Source: Scatosoma sp045660225 (GTDB taxonomy: Bacteria > Bacillota > Clostridia > Christensenellales > Borkfalkiaceae). Taken from it: 21,652 nucleotides of DNA. Positions 14,683 through 21,652 of this stretch are shown one piece after another. The notes under the pieces are model-generated. The model saw only the letters and a list, made by a program, of their open reading frames with translations. It searched no databases and was not told the origin of the DNA. The translations under genes and the position numbers were made by a program. Numbering within the stretch: position 1 is the first letter of the stretch; each line of letters starts with the position of its first letter. The DNA is taken from NCBI GenBank assembly GCA_045660225.1, contig JAZRDK010000023.1, forward strand, positions 1 through 21,652, read 5' to 3'.

Positions 14683-16767
14683 ATGGCAAAAATCAATATT
14701 TTGCCTGCGAAGGTGTACACGCGTATTGCCGCAGGCGAAGTCGTTGACAGACCGTATTCCGTCGTAAAGGAGCTGATTGAAAACTCCATCGACGCAGGCG
14801 CAACGGAAATTGAAGTGCATATCGAACAGGGCGGTAAACAGTTGATTCGCGTTATCGACAACGGACACGGGATTGAACGCGACGATTTACAATCCGCCTT
14901 CTTACCGCACGCCACCAGCAAGATTGCAAAAGCGGAAGATTTGGACAATATTATGACGCTCGGTTTCCGTGGCGAAGCGATTGCGTCCATCGCCGCCGTT
15001 TCCAAAATGACGATTACGTCCAAAACGGAAACGGGAAAATGCTACGCCTTGACGTCCGACGGCGGTAAGTTGGGGCAAATTATAGATGCAAGCGGTGAAA
15101 AAGGTACGGACGTATGCGTCGAAATGCTCTTTTTCAATACGCCCGTTCGTCTTGGGTTTTTGAAATCGGATAAGTCGGAAGAAAGCGAAATTACCACGTT
15201 TATTTCGCGCTTTATCCTTTGCAAACCGAATATTTCCTTCACCTATTACGTCAACGGTAAAAAGGTGTTGCAATCGTTTGGCGGTGGCGATGAAGAAGCG
15301 CTCGTCAGCGTCTACGGCGCGGCGGTACTGTCCGATTGCTATTTAATCGACGCCGTAAAGCACGGAATACGTATTCGCGGTTACATGGGCGATAGAAACT
15401 TTTATAAGGCAAACAAAAGCTATCAAAACGTATTTTTAAACGGAAGATACGTCTTAAACGCAACGATTTCTTCGTCCATTTCCAACGCCTATGCAAGTTA
15501 TCTTATGAAACGTCAATACCCGTTTTACGCTTTGCATATCGACGTGCCGACGGAAATCGTAGACGTCAACGTGCACCCCAACAAGGCAGATGTGCGCTTT
15601 GCCGACAACCAAATTATCTACGGTTGCATTTACAGCGTGATTTCCGCCGTTTTAGACGGGCAACCCAAGGCGCTTGAATACATTGTCAAAGCGCCGAAAT
15701 CCGTGCAAATTCAGCCGATTTTAGAAGAAAAAGAACCCATCAAAGAAGAAATTAAAAAGCCTGCCTTTGGTATGGCGACGCTTTCTTATGAAGAAGCGCA
15801 AAAAGAAATTGCAAAAAGCGCGCCCAACTTCAAGGCGAAAACGCTTCCTTTCGACCTTCCCGAAGCTCCGCCTGAAGAAATTAAGCCGTATGCAAAGGGG
15901 GTAGTGCCCAAATCGCAGGTTGGTCCGCCGATACCCAAGGCAAAAACGTGGGCTGAACTTGAAGAACTGAAAAAACGCGAAGCGGAAGAATATGAAAGCT
16001 TTACGAAGGACGATACCGTTTCTAAGCGCGTGACTTGGAAAGATTTACTACCGCCTATGTCAACGGAAAAGGAGTTTTTGGCGTTTTCGTCCAGTTTGGC
16101 GGAAGAAAAGAAACCCGTCGAAGACGTCTTTGCGGAAAACAAACGTTTTTTGGAGGCGGAAGAAAAACGCTTAAAACAAGAAAGTATACACCTTTCCGAG
16201 TGGAAGTATGCAGGCAAGTTGTTCAACACCTATCTTTTGTACGAACGTGGCGACGACGTGTATATCATTGACCAACACGCCGCACACGAACGCATTATTT
16301 TTAATAAGCTGAGAGAGCGTATGGAAAAGCGGAACGCCGCGAAACAACCTATGCTCGTGCCGTTCGTATACCCCGTAAACTATTTTGAAGCGAACTTTTT
16401 ACGCGAGCGTATGGAAGACATTTGCGACATCGGTTTTACGATTGAAGAACCGGAAGAAAACTTGTTTAAGGTGACGGAATTGCCTTTAGATTTGCACAGA
16501 ATCGATTTAATCCATTTCTTCAATACGATACTTGCAGATATCAACAATTATAGAAAAATTAAGCTCGTCGACATTATGCGCGACAAACTCGCGATGACGG
16601 CGTGTAAGGCGGCAATCAAAGGCGGTATGGACATTACGCGCCCGGAAATTGACGCGTTGTTTGAAATGATGGACGGGGATATGAGCTTGAAATGTCCACA
16701 CGGCAGACCCGTCGTCGTCAAAAAGACGAAAAAAGAATTTGAAAAAATGTTCAAAAGGATTGTCTAA
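14683..16767 (+). CDS. mutL: DNA mismatch repair protein MutL
   Basis: This 694-residue protein links MutS recognition to strand incision. The N-terminal GHKL ATPase has KELIENSIDAGAT (E30, N34), DNGHGI, HATSKI and GFRGEA. A Glu/Pro-rich linker runs from about 335 to 500. The C-terminal dimerisation and endonuclease domain keeps DQHAAHE (530-536), ACKAAIKGG (C641) and CPHGRP (C671, H673), the metal-site motifs of nicking MutL homologues found in bacteria without MutH. One position of the DQHAxxExxxxE pattern is altered: the last Glu is N541. TTG 14677 could start the frame, but GGAG at 14671-14674 is correctly spaced for ATG 14683, the normal MutL start (MAKINILP). The stop overlaps the miaA start by one base. 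Confidence 0.97.
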   Translation: MAKINILPAKVYTRIAAGEVVDRPYSVVKELIENSIDAGATEIEVHIEQGGKQLIRVIDNGHGIERDDLQSAFLPHATSKIAKAEDLDNIMTLGFRGEAIASIAAVSKMTITSKTETGKCYALTSDGGKLGQIIDASGEKGTDVCVEMLFFNTPVRLGFLKSDKSEESEITTFISRFILCKPNISFTYYVNGKKVLQSFGGGDEEALVSVYGAAVLSDCYLIDAVKHGIRIRGYMGDRNFYKANKSYQNVFLNGRYVLNATISSSISNAYASYLMKRQYPFYALHIDVPTEIVDVNVHPNKADVRFADNQIIYGCIYSVISAVLDGQPKALEYIVKAPKSVQIQPILEEKEPIKEEIKKPAFGMATLSYEEAQKEIAKSAPNFKAKTLPFDLPEAPPEEIKPYAKGVVPKSQVGPPIPKAKTWAELEELKKREAEEYESFTKDDTVSKRVTWKDLLPPMSTEKEFLAFSSSLAEEKKPVEDVFAENKRFLEAEEKRLKQESIHLSEWKYAGKLFNTYLLYERGDDVYIIDQHAAHERIIFNKLRERMEKRNAAKQPMLVPFVYPVNYFEANFLRERMEDICDIGFTIEEPEENLFKVTELPLDLHRIDLIHFFNTILADINNYRKIKLVDIMRDKLAMTACKAAIKGGMDITRPEIDALFEMMDGDMSLKCPHGRPVVVKKTKKEFEKMFKRIV

Positions 16768-17666
16768 TGTCAAAAGTTTTGGTCGTATGCGGAGCGACGG
16801 CGTCGGGAAAAACGTCCCTGTCCGTTGCTTGCGCAAAACAACTTGGCGGTGAAATCGTTTCCGCGGACTCCCTGCTTGTTTATAAGGGCTTGGATATAGG
16901 CACGGCGAAACCGACGATGGAAGAACGCGCGGGGGTAAAACACCACCTTATTGACGTTGTTTCGCCTACGGAAAGTTTTTCCGTTAGCGATTATGAAAAA
17001 ACGGCGCTTCCCATTGTCGAAAACTTGCTTATGGAAGGAAAGACGCCGATTGTTTGCGGTGGTACGGGTTTTTATATTCAATCGCTTTTATATAAAAGCC
17101 AGTTCGGTGGGGCAGGCGCGGACGAAGGCGTACGTAAAAAGTATGAAAATTTAGCCGAGCAAATGGGCAAAGAATACGTGCACGCCATCTTGCAAGAGAA
17201 AGACCCTGAAAGCGCGGAAAAACTGCATTTCAACGACGTAAAACGCGTAATTCGCGCGTTGGAAATTTACGACGTAACGGGAAAACGCAAATCCGAACAG
17301 CAGGATACGATGACACCGCGTTTTGACTTTTTGGCGGTTTCTATCGCGTATCCGCGTGAAGAATTGTATCGGCGTATCAACCTTCGCGTCGACGAAATGT
17401 TTTCTTTAGGGCTTATCGAAGAAGTCGAAACCCTTATAAAAAACGGCGTAACGGAAGATATGCAATGTATGCAGGGCATCGGCTATAAAGAAGTGGCGGA
17501 AGGGCTTAGATTAGGGCTTTCCATAGAAGAGATTAAAGAAAAAATTAAACAAAACACACGCAACTACGCAAAACGCCAAATTACTTTCTTTAAGCGTATG
17601 CAAAATCACGTTTGCCTGTCGCCTGAAGACGCGACGGCGGAGAGAGTAAAAGAGCTTTTGCAATAG
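16767..17666 (+). CDS. miaA: tRNA dimethylallyltransferase MiaA
   Basis: This 299-residue enzyme transfers a dimethylallyl group from DMAPP to N6 of A37 in tRNA, making i6A for MiaB. The P-loop GATASGKT lies at 9-16, followed by SADSLLVYKGLDIGTAKP (33-50) with the catalytic Asp of the DS motif, then CGGTGFYIQSLL and, near the C-terminus, the tRNA-contacting QGIGYKE and TRNYAKRQ(I/V)TFF. Length and order are normal for the family. It begins inside the last base of the mutL stop (TAATG), an overlap that indicates coupled translation; AAGGA lies just upstream within mutL. The spacing in the operon places it with MiaB in one transcript, so both steps of ms2i6A synthesis can be coordinated. Confidence 0.97.
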   Translation: MSKVLVVCGATASGKTSLSVACAKQLGGEIVSADSLLVYKGLDIGTAKPTMEERAGVKHHLIDVVSPTESFSVSDYEKTALPIVENLLMEGKTPIVCGGTGFYIQSLLYKSQFGGAGADEGVRKKYENLAEQMGKEYVHAILQEKDPESAEKLHFNDVKRVIRALEIYDVTGKRKSEQQDTMTPRFDFLAVSIAYPREELYRRINLRVDEMFSLGLIEEVETLIKNGVTEDMQCMQGIGYKEVAEGLRLGLSIEEIKEKIKQNTRNYAKRQITFFKRMQNHVCLSPEDATAERVKELLQ

Positions 17667-17686
17667 CGTGCAATAGGACGGAGAAT

Positions 17687-18913
17687 ATGACGGTAGAAGA
17701 ACTTATCAAACAAAGCGAATCTCAACTTGCAAAACAGTTCGCGCTCGCCGATGAAATCAGCGAATACAACCAAGAAAAAGTGTTGAAGGCGTTTAATAAG
17801 CACTCGATTGCCCTGCGCCATTTCAATCCGACGACGGGATACGGTTACGGCGACGAAGGACGTTTCGTGCTTGGCGACGTCTTTGCGGAATCGTTAGGCG
17901 CGGAATCGGGCATCGTATCGCCTGCATTGCTTTCGGGTACGCACGCACTTACGGTCGCGCTTTTTGGCGTATTGCGTACGGGGGACGCCGTGTTGTCCGT
18001 GTCGGGTATGCCGTACGATACGATTCGGGGCGTTATCTACGGCGACGGCAACGGCTCGCTTAAAGATTTCGGTATTTCCTTCGATTGCACGGATTTGACG
18101 GCGGAAGGCAAGTTCGATTTTGAAAAAATCCGCGAAGATATGTCGCGGATAGGTGATACACTTAAAATGATTTACATCCAACGCTCGCGTGGGTACGAAC
18201 TGCGCGACGCCTTCACCGTACAAGAAATCGGCGAAGTGTGCGCGTTTGTCCGTTCGCTTGGTTTTGAAGGCTGTATTTTCGTCGATAATTGCTACGGCGA
18301 GTTCGTGGAGAAACAAGAACCCTGCGACGTGGGCGCGGACGTAGCCGTCGGCTCGCTTATCAAAAACCCCGGCGGTGGGCTTGCGCCTACGGGCGGTTAC
18401 ATCGTCGGTAAAGAAACTTACGTCGATTTAATCGGCAGACGTCTTACCGCGCCTTCTATCGGCAACGAAGTCGGCTCATACGCGTACGGTTGGCGATTGT
18501 TCTATCAAGGTCTTTTCCTTGCTCCGCATACGGTAAACCAGGCGATGAAAGGCAGTTTCCTTATCGGTAAGTGTATGGAAAATCTTGGGTATGAAAACTT
18601 CCCGAAATTAGATAAAACGCCTGCGGATATTACGCGCGCTATCCGTTTTGACACGGACAAGCAACTTTGCGCGTTTATTCAATCCGTACAAGAAGCGTCG
18701 CCGATTGACAGTTTCGTTACGCTTGAACCTTGGGATATGCCCGGATACGACAGTAAAGTCATTATGGCGGCAGGCTGTTTCGTGGAAGGCGCAAGCATCG
18801 AACTTTCCGCGGACGCGCCTGTAAAAGCGCCGTACACCGCGTATTTCCAAGGCGGTCTTACGTACGAACATTGCAAGTACGCTCTGAAGAAAATTTTGGC
18901 AAAGTTGATGTAA
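17687..18913 (+). CDS. PLP-dependent enzyme of the YnbB / 'aluminium resistance' (methionine gamma-lyase-like) family
   Basis: This 408-residue protein belongs to the fold-type I PLP enzymes related to cystathionine lyases, in the branch annotated as YnbB or aluminium resistance protein. Its signature GYGYGDEGR is at 51-59, SGTHA lies in the cofactor-binding turn (83-87), VDNCYGEF holds D200, and the PLP-binding lysine is K226 in GSLIKNPGGG. In Bacilli and Clostridia this gene often lies downstream of miaA (ynbB in Bacillus subtilis), which supports the call. The physiological reaction is not settled: a C-S lyase acting on methionine- or cysteine-like substrates is the best guess from the family. 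A GGAG site at 17680-17683 lies just before ATG 17687, 20 bases after miaA. It is likely cotranscribed with the repair and tRNA genes. Confidence 0.9.
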   Translation: MTVEELIKQSESQLAKQFALADEISEYNQEKVLKAFNKHSIALRHFNPTTGYGYGDEGRFVLGDVFAESLGAESGIVSPALLSGTHALTVALFGVLRTGDAVLSVSGMPYDTIRGVIYGDGNGSLKDFGISFDCTDLTAEGKFDFEKIREDMSRIGDTLKMIYIQRSRGYELRDAFTVQEIGEVCAFVRSLGFEGCIFVDNCYGEFVEKQEPCDVGADVAVGSLIKNPGGGLAPTGGYIVGKETYVDLIGRRLTAPSIGNEVGSYAYGWRLFYQGLFLAPHTVNQAMKGSFLIGKCMENLGYENFPKLDKTPADITRAIRFDTDKQLCAFIQSVQEASPIDSFVTLEPWDMPGYDSKVIMAAGCFVEGASIELSADAPVKAPYTAYFQGGLTYEHCKYALKKILAKLM

Positions 18914-18928
18914 AGGCAAAGGGGGGTT

Positions 18929-19615
18929 ATGAAAAGATTCGTTTGTTTGGCGATTGCGCTTTTGCTATCTTTAACCTGTTTATTTGGTTGTAAAAACGAA
19001 GAGGAAGACTTGGCGCAACAAATTGCGTTGTATCGCGCAAATAAAATCACCGCCTATAAAGCGGAAAACGAGAAGTACGGCGATTACGAAGTGGACGTTG
19101 CGTTTTTAGGCGACAGTTTAACGGACGGGTACGACGTGGCGACGTACTATCCTTCGTACGTGGTTTCTAACCGCGGTATAGGTGGCGATACGACGGTTGG
19201 TCTTGAAGAAAGACTGCAAGTTTCCTTATACGACTTAAAACCGAAGGTTGCCGTTATGCTTATCGGTGCAAACAACATGACGGAAATGTTTAGCAATTAC
19301 GGGCGGATTTTAACGGGCTTTACCCAAAACGTGCCGAAGACGAAAATTGTCCTTTTGTCCCTTACGTCGATGGGTGGTGAGTGGGGAAAAAACAACCAAC
19401 TCGCGGCGTACAACAACGTCAAAATTAAAATGTTTGCGCAAAAATACGGCTTTGCCTACGTCGATTTGTATGCGCCTTTGCTTAACTTAGAAACGGGCGA
19501 AATTTACGCGGAATACACGACGGACGGCGGACACCTGACGCCACTTGGTTATCAAGTCCTTACCCGTGAAATTACGCCTGCAATCGAGCGCGCGCTTGCA
19601 AGTTGGACGGCTTAA
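18929..19615 (+). CDS. SGNH/GDSL-family hydrolase, lipoprotein
   Basis: The protein has 228 residues with an N-terminal lipoprotein signal (charged start, hydrophobic stretch, lipobox LFGC with C21), so it should be anchored on the outer face of the membrane. The SGNH blocks follow: GDSLTDG with nucleophile Ser (block I), RGIGGDT (block II Gly), IGANNM (block III Asn) and DGGHLTPLGY (block V, Asp and His of the triad). Members remove acyl or acetyl groups from sugars, cell-wall polymers or lipids; no substrate is evident. In block III the usual GxND is GANN. It is the last gene of the unit, 15 bases after the PLP enzyme, with a G-rich ribosome binding site (AAAGGGGGG) directly upstream and a strong terminator after it. 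Confidence 0.9.
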   Translation: MKRFVCLAIALLLSLTCLFGCKNEEEDLAQQIALYRANKITAYKAENEKYGDYEVDVAFLGDSLTDGYDVATYYPSYVVSNRGIGGDTTVGLEERLQVSLYDLKPKVAVMLIGANNMTEMFSNYGRILTGFTQNVPKTKIVLLSLTSMGGEWGKNNQLAAYNNVKIKMFAQKYGFAYVDLYAPLLNLETGEIYAEYTTDGGHLTPLGYQVLTREITPAIERALASWTA

Positions 19616-19621
19616 AATGTA

Positions 19622-19659
19622 AACAAAAGCGGAAAAGAGAAAACTTTTCCGCTTTTGTT
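19622..19659. terminator. Strong bidirectional terminator
   Basis: A perfect 16-bp stem (AACAAAAGCGGAAAAG at 19622-19637, its complement at 19644-19659) with a 6-base loop separates the convergent SGNH and ung genes. Its right arm overlaps the ung stop codon. A- and T-rich arms supply U-rich ends in both directions. Confidence 0.85.
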
Positions 19660-20326
19660 ATTTCGTTAAATCCCAGTCAATCGGCGAAAGCCCGTGGGTT
19701 TGTAAGTATGCGTTCGTTTTTGAAAACGGCTTACTTCCAAAAAATCCGTTGTAGGCGGATAAAGGGGAAGGGTGTGCGCTTTCGATAATACAATGTTTCG
19801 TTTCGTCAATCAGTTTCTTTTTACTGCGCGCGTTACCGCCCCAAAGAATAAACACTACGTTTTCTTTTTGCTTAGAAACGAGATGGATGACGCTGTCGGT
19901 AAACCAAGCCCAACCGCATTTTGCGTGCGAGTTTGCTTGATGCTCGCGTACGGAAAGCGAAGTATTCAAAAGCAAAACGCCTTCCTTCGCCCATTTGGTA
20001 AGCGTACCGTTTTTCGGCTTTTCCAACCCTAAATCGGACTTCAATTCCTTGAAAATATTTTCAAGCGACGGGGGATTTGGTACACCGTCCTGCACCGAAA
20101 AACAAAGCCCGTGCGCCTGTCCGACGTTGTGATAGGGGTCTTGCCCCAACAAAACCACCTTCAACTTATCAAACGACGTGTACTTAAAACAGTTATATAA
20201 ATCGTACATATCGGGATAAACGGTGTGATTTTTGTATTCTTCGATTAAAAATTGACGGATTTTTTGATACCGTTCGTCGGAAAACAAGGGCGCAAGCCGT
20301 TCGTTCCAGTCGCCTAAATCAATCAT
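19658..20326 (-). CDS. ung: Uracil-DNA glycosylase, family 1
   Basis: This 222-residue enzyme removes uracil from DNA as the first step of base-excision repair. The water-activating motif GQDPYH (61-66, D63) is present, followed by GQAHGLCFSV, the uracil-contact region LLLNTSLSVRE and the DNA-intercalation loop HPSPLSAYNGFFGSKPFSKTN (H185). Length is typical. AGGAG lies 6 bases before the ATG, and the gene follows mtnN by 27 bases without a hairpin between, so it is probably the last gene of a three-gene transcript. No relation to the sugar genes is implied. Confidence 0.97.
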   Translation of the reverse strand: MIDLGDWNERLAPLFSDERYQKIRQFLIEEYKNHTVYPDMYDLYNCFKYTSFDKLKVVLLGQDPYHNVGQAHGLCFSVQDGVPNPPSLENIFKELKSDLGLEKPKNGTLTKWAKEGVLLLNTSLSVREHQANSHAKCGWAWFTDSVIHLVSKQKENVVFILWGGNARSKKKLIDETKHCIIESAHPSPLSAYNGFFGSKPFSKTNAYLQTHGLSPIDWDLTK

Positions 20327-20353
20327 ACTTTCTCCTAAGTAAATGCGTATTTT

Positions 20354-21010
20354 TTACAGTTTTTCAAAAATAGCAGGCAACATCGCCTTCAAATTTTTCA
20401 ACGCCTTGTCCTTATTTTCTAAAAACTGTTCAGTCGTACTACCGCTACCTGCGACGTCGGAAATGGCTTTCACCGAATATACGGGCAATTTTGCGCAATA
20501 CGCACCTTGCACGATTGCCGCGCCTTCCATTTCGCGAATATCCGCGCCAAGTTCTTCCGTCAAAAGTTTATAGTCGGCAACCGAATCGTTAAATCTGTCG
20601 GACGTGCCAAGCTTTTTCTTTTCCAGGGGCAAATCCAAAAGATTAAGCGCCAAATAATTTTCCGTGTACTCGTCCAAAGTCCCAATTTTCGTGCCGTTCA
20701 ACTGCGTCAAATCGAAATCGAATTGCACGGCTTCGGAAATCTGATAGACGGCGCAAAGTTTCGTGCCGTCGTTTAATCCACCTGCCACCCCGAAATTAAA
20801 CAACTTGTCCGCGTCAAACTTGCTGACCAAAAGCTGTGTCCCAAGCGCCGCGTTTACCTTACCGTCACCGCATACGCAAACGGCAACTTCCTTGCCGTAC
20901 GCCGTACCCACGTGCACGTTTTTACCGCTAATCGTCAAAAAACGTTGCGTTTGCATCTCTTCAAGAAGGATATCCGCTTCGCTTTGCATAGCAACTACTA
21001 CACCAATCAT
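20354..21010 (-). CDS. mtnN: 5'-methylthioadenosine/S-adenosylhomocysteine nucleosidase
   Basis: This 218-residue nucleoside hydrolase cleaves adenine from MTA and SAH, recycling by-products of methyl transfer, radical-SAM and polyamine reactions. The start MIGVVVAMQSEADIL holds E11 (the general acid of the family), GVAGG is the phosphorylase-fold loop, MEGAA holds the ribose-binding E152, and AISDVAG ends with the catalytic D175. The adenine-site segment usually read as SGxGKVxAA is CGDGKVNAA here, and the HDVD-like segment reads QFDFDL, so the purine preference might differ. AGGAG lies about 10 bases before the ATG. Between it and the upstream transferase gene lie only 53 bases, without a clear terminator. 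Confidence 0.88.
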   Translation of the reverse strand: MIGVVVAMQSEADILLEEMQTQRFLTISGKNVHVGTAYGKEVAVCVCGDGKVNAALGTQLLVSKFDADKLFNFGVAGGLNDGTKLCAVYQISEAVQFDFDLTQLNGTKIGTLDEYTENYLALNLLDLPLEKKKLGTSDRFNDSVADYKLLTEELGADIREMEGAAIVQGAYCAKLPVYSVKAISDVAGSGSTTEQFLENKDKALKNLKAMLPAIFEKL

Positions 21011-21063
21011 ATTCTCTTTTCTCCTATTTTACTTGATTTTTTCACTTATGTATGTTATACTTT

Positions 21064-21591
21064 TCAAGGAAACGCGACGATTTCAGCATCTTTGAAATCG
21101 CGCACGCAACATATCGTTACGATATTCTCGTCCACGCGTTTTTGCGTGAGAAATACGGGGACGTCAATCCCGTCGTATTGCAATACGCCGTCGACGTAGC
21201 GCAGTTTTTTCAAATCCTTGGCAAGCGTACCGCCCAACCATTTCACCGCCGATTCCTTCACCGTCCAAATGGAAAGGAAATCGTCTTTGGTTTGAATTGC
21301 GTTGCGTTCTTCATTGCAAAAGCGTTTTAAGATGGGCTGATATGCAACGTCACGCTGACGGTTTTCGGCGTCAACGCCCACGTTTTCGTCGGCAAGGGCG
21401 ATAAATAATTGCTCGTCTGTGTGCGAAACGGACACAAACAAGTTTTTGCCAACGTTTTCAATAAACGGCTTGCCTTGCTCGTTTTTTACAACCTTGGCGG
21501 AAGGGTAACCCAAAAAACGCGCTAAAACGTATTTCACGGCGTCTTCCGAAGACGAAAATGCAGTTTTATTCGTATAAAACAGTTTTTCCAT
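21064..21591 (-). CDS. 4'-phosphopantetheinyl transferase (Sfp/AcpT type)
   Basis: This enzyme transfers the 4'-phosphopantetheine arm of CoA to the serine of a carrier protein. From ATG 21591 it has 175 residues. The Mg-binding motif GVDAE is at 72-76 (D74, E76), H57 lies in SVSHTD, and the third motif WTVKESAVKW (109-118) has W109, K112, E113 and K118. This is shorter than Sfp (about 225) and longer than AcpS (about 120). TTG 21600 could extend the frame, but it lies upstream of the predicted transcription start, so ATG is preferred. No ribosome binding site can fit before ATG 21591. No polyketide, peptide-synthetase or acyl-carrier gene is nearby, so the partner may be the fatty-acid carrier protein or lie elsewhere. 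Confidence 0.88.
   Translation of the reverse strand: MEKLFYTNKTAFSSSEDAVKYVLARFLGYPSAKVVKNEQGKPFIENVGKNLFVSVSHTDEQLFIALADENVGVDAENRQRDVAYQPILKRFCNEERNAIQTKDDFLSIWTVKESAVKWLGGTLAKDLKKLRYVDGVLQYDGIDVPVFLTQKRVDENIVTICCVRDFKDAEIVAFP
21074..21103 (-). repeat. Inverted repeat at the 3' end of the transferase gene
   Basis: GCGACGATTTCA at 21074-21085 pairs with TGAAATCGCGC at 21093-21103, giving 11 pairs with one bulged A and a 7-base loop. It lies inside the last codons of the transferase, just before the mtnN leader, and is not followed by a T-run, so it is unlikely to be a full terminator. Confidence 0.55.
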
Positions 21592-21601
21592 ATACGGCAA
21601 T

Positions 21602-21631
21602 ATTATAACATAAGGAGAAATAAAATGTCAA
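21602..21631 (-). promoter_or_regulatory. Near-consensus promoter of the transferase-mtnN-ung operon
   Basis: Reading the minus strand, TTGACA (21631-21626) and TATAAT (21607-21602) are perfect matches to both consensus hexamers, separated by 18 bases. Transcription should start near 21595, only about 4 bases before ATG 21591. The -35 box overlaps the ATG and second codon of the divergent gene at 21625. Confidence 0.8.
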
Positions 21632-21652
21632 GGGCAGAAAAGGCAAAAGAAT
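21625..21652 (+). CDS. Start of a divergent gene, truncated by the window end
   Basis: AAGGAG at 21612-21617 lies 7 bases before ATG 21625, and the frame stays open for the 9 visible codons (MSRAEKAKE). This looks like a genuine start. The short N-terminus resembles how C_GCAxxG_C_C (redox-active, split-Soret-like) proteins begin, but nine residues cannot support a family call. A clear plus-strand promoter is not visible. Confidence 0.5.

Noticed and set aside
1..21652. CRISPR array, tRNA, rRNA, riboswitch, insertion sequence or prophage
   Set aside because: I saw no regularly spaced repeats, cloverleaf genes, conserved leader elements, transposase or phage genes on either strand; gaps are too short for most of these.

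Overview
The window looks like a chromosomal segment of a Gram-positive (Firmicutes, probably Clostridia) anaerobe, most likely an uncultured gut or rumen type. The reasons are the gene order miaB-mutS-mutL-miaA followed by a ynbB-type gene, clear AGGAG-type ribosome binding sites, compact intergenic gaps, hairpin-plus-T-run terminators and a class A PBP with a Firmicutes-like layout. The taxonomic call is inference; no rRNA, tRNA, CRISPR, insertion sequence or phage gene is visible. No gap between genes exceeds about 180 bases.

Layout. (1) 3-3100, plus: the C-terminal 492 residues of a GH94-type glycoside phosphorylase, a strong terminator, a GH13 alpha-glucosidase-like enzyme, and a second terminator. 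(2) 3228-6245, plus: a three-gene operon with its own extended -10 promoter, encoding two Gfo/Idh/MocA oxidoreductases and a NagA-like deacetylase. It converges on an AraC-family regulator (6273-7070, minus), whose 181-base upstream region is shared with a divergent third Gfo/Idh/MocA oxidoreductase (7252-8325, plus). (3) 8365-10626, minus: a class A penicillin-binding protein. (4) 10728-19615, plus: a long tightly packed unit of miaB, mutS, mutL, miaA, a ynbB-like PLP enzyme and an SGNH-hydrolase lipoprotein, led by a near-consensus promoter. (5) 19658-21591, minus: a probable phosphopantetheinyl transferase - mtnN - ung operon starting from a near-consensus promoter that leaves almost no leader. 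(6) 21625 to the end, plus: the first codons of a divergent gene.

How the genes fit together. Regions 1 and 2 are a carbohydrate-use locus. The GH94 and GH13 enzymes would release sugar phosphates and glucose from oligosaccharides. The three NAD(P)-type oxidoreductases, the deacetylase and the AraC regulator look like a dedicated pathway for a modified or N-acylated sugar, but no kinase, deaminase (NagB) or transporter is present, so the substrate is open. Region 4 pairs the two enzymes that make ms2i6A in tRNA (MiaA, MiaB) with the mismatch repair pair MutS/MutL; hfq, often found after miaA, is not there. The most unusual points are the oxidoreductase/deacetylase cluster, the divergent substrate loop of the NagA-like protein, and the apparently leaderless transferase gene whose -35 box lies in the start codon of its divergent neighbour.
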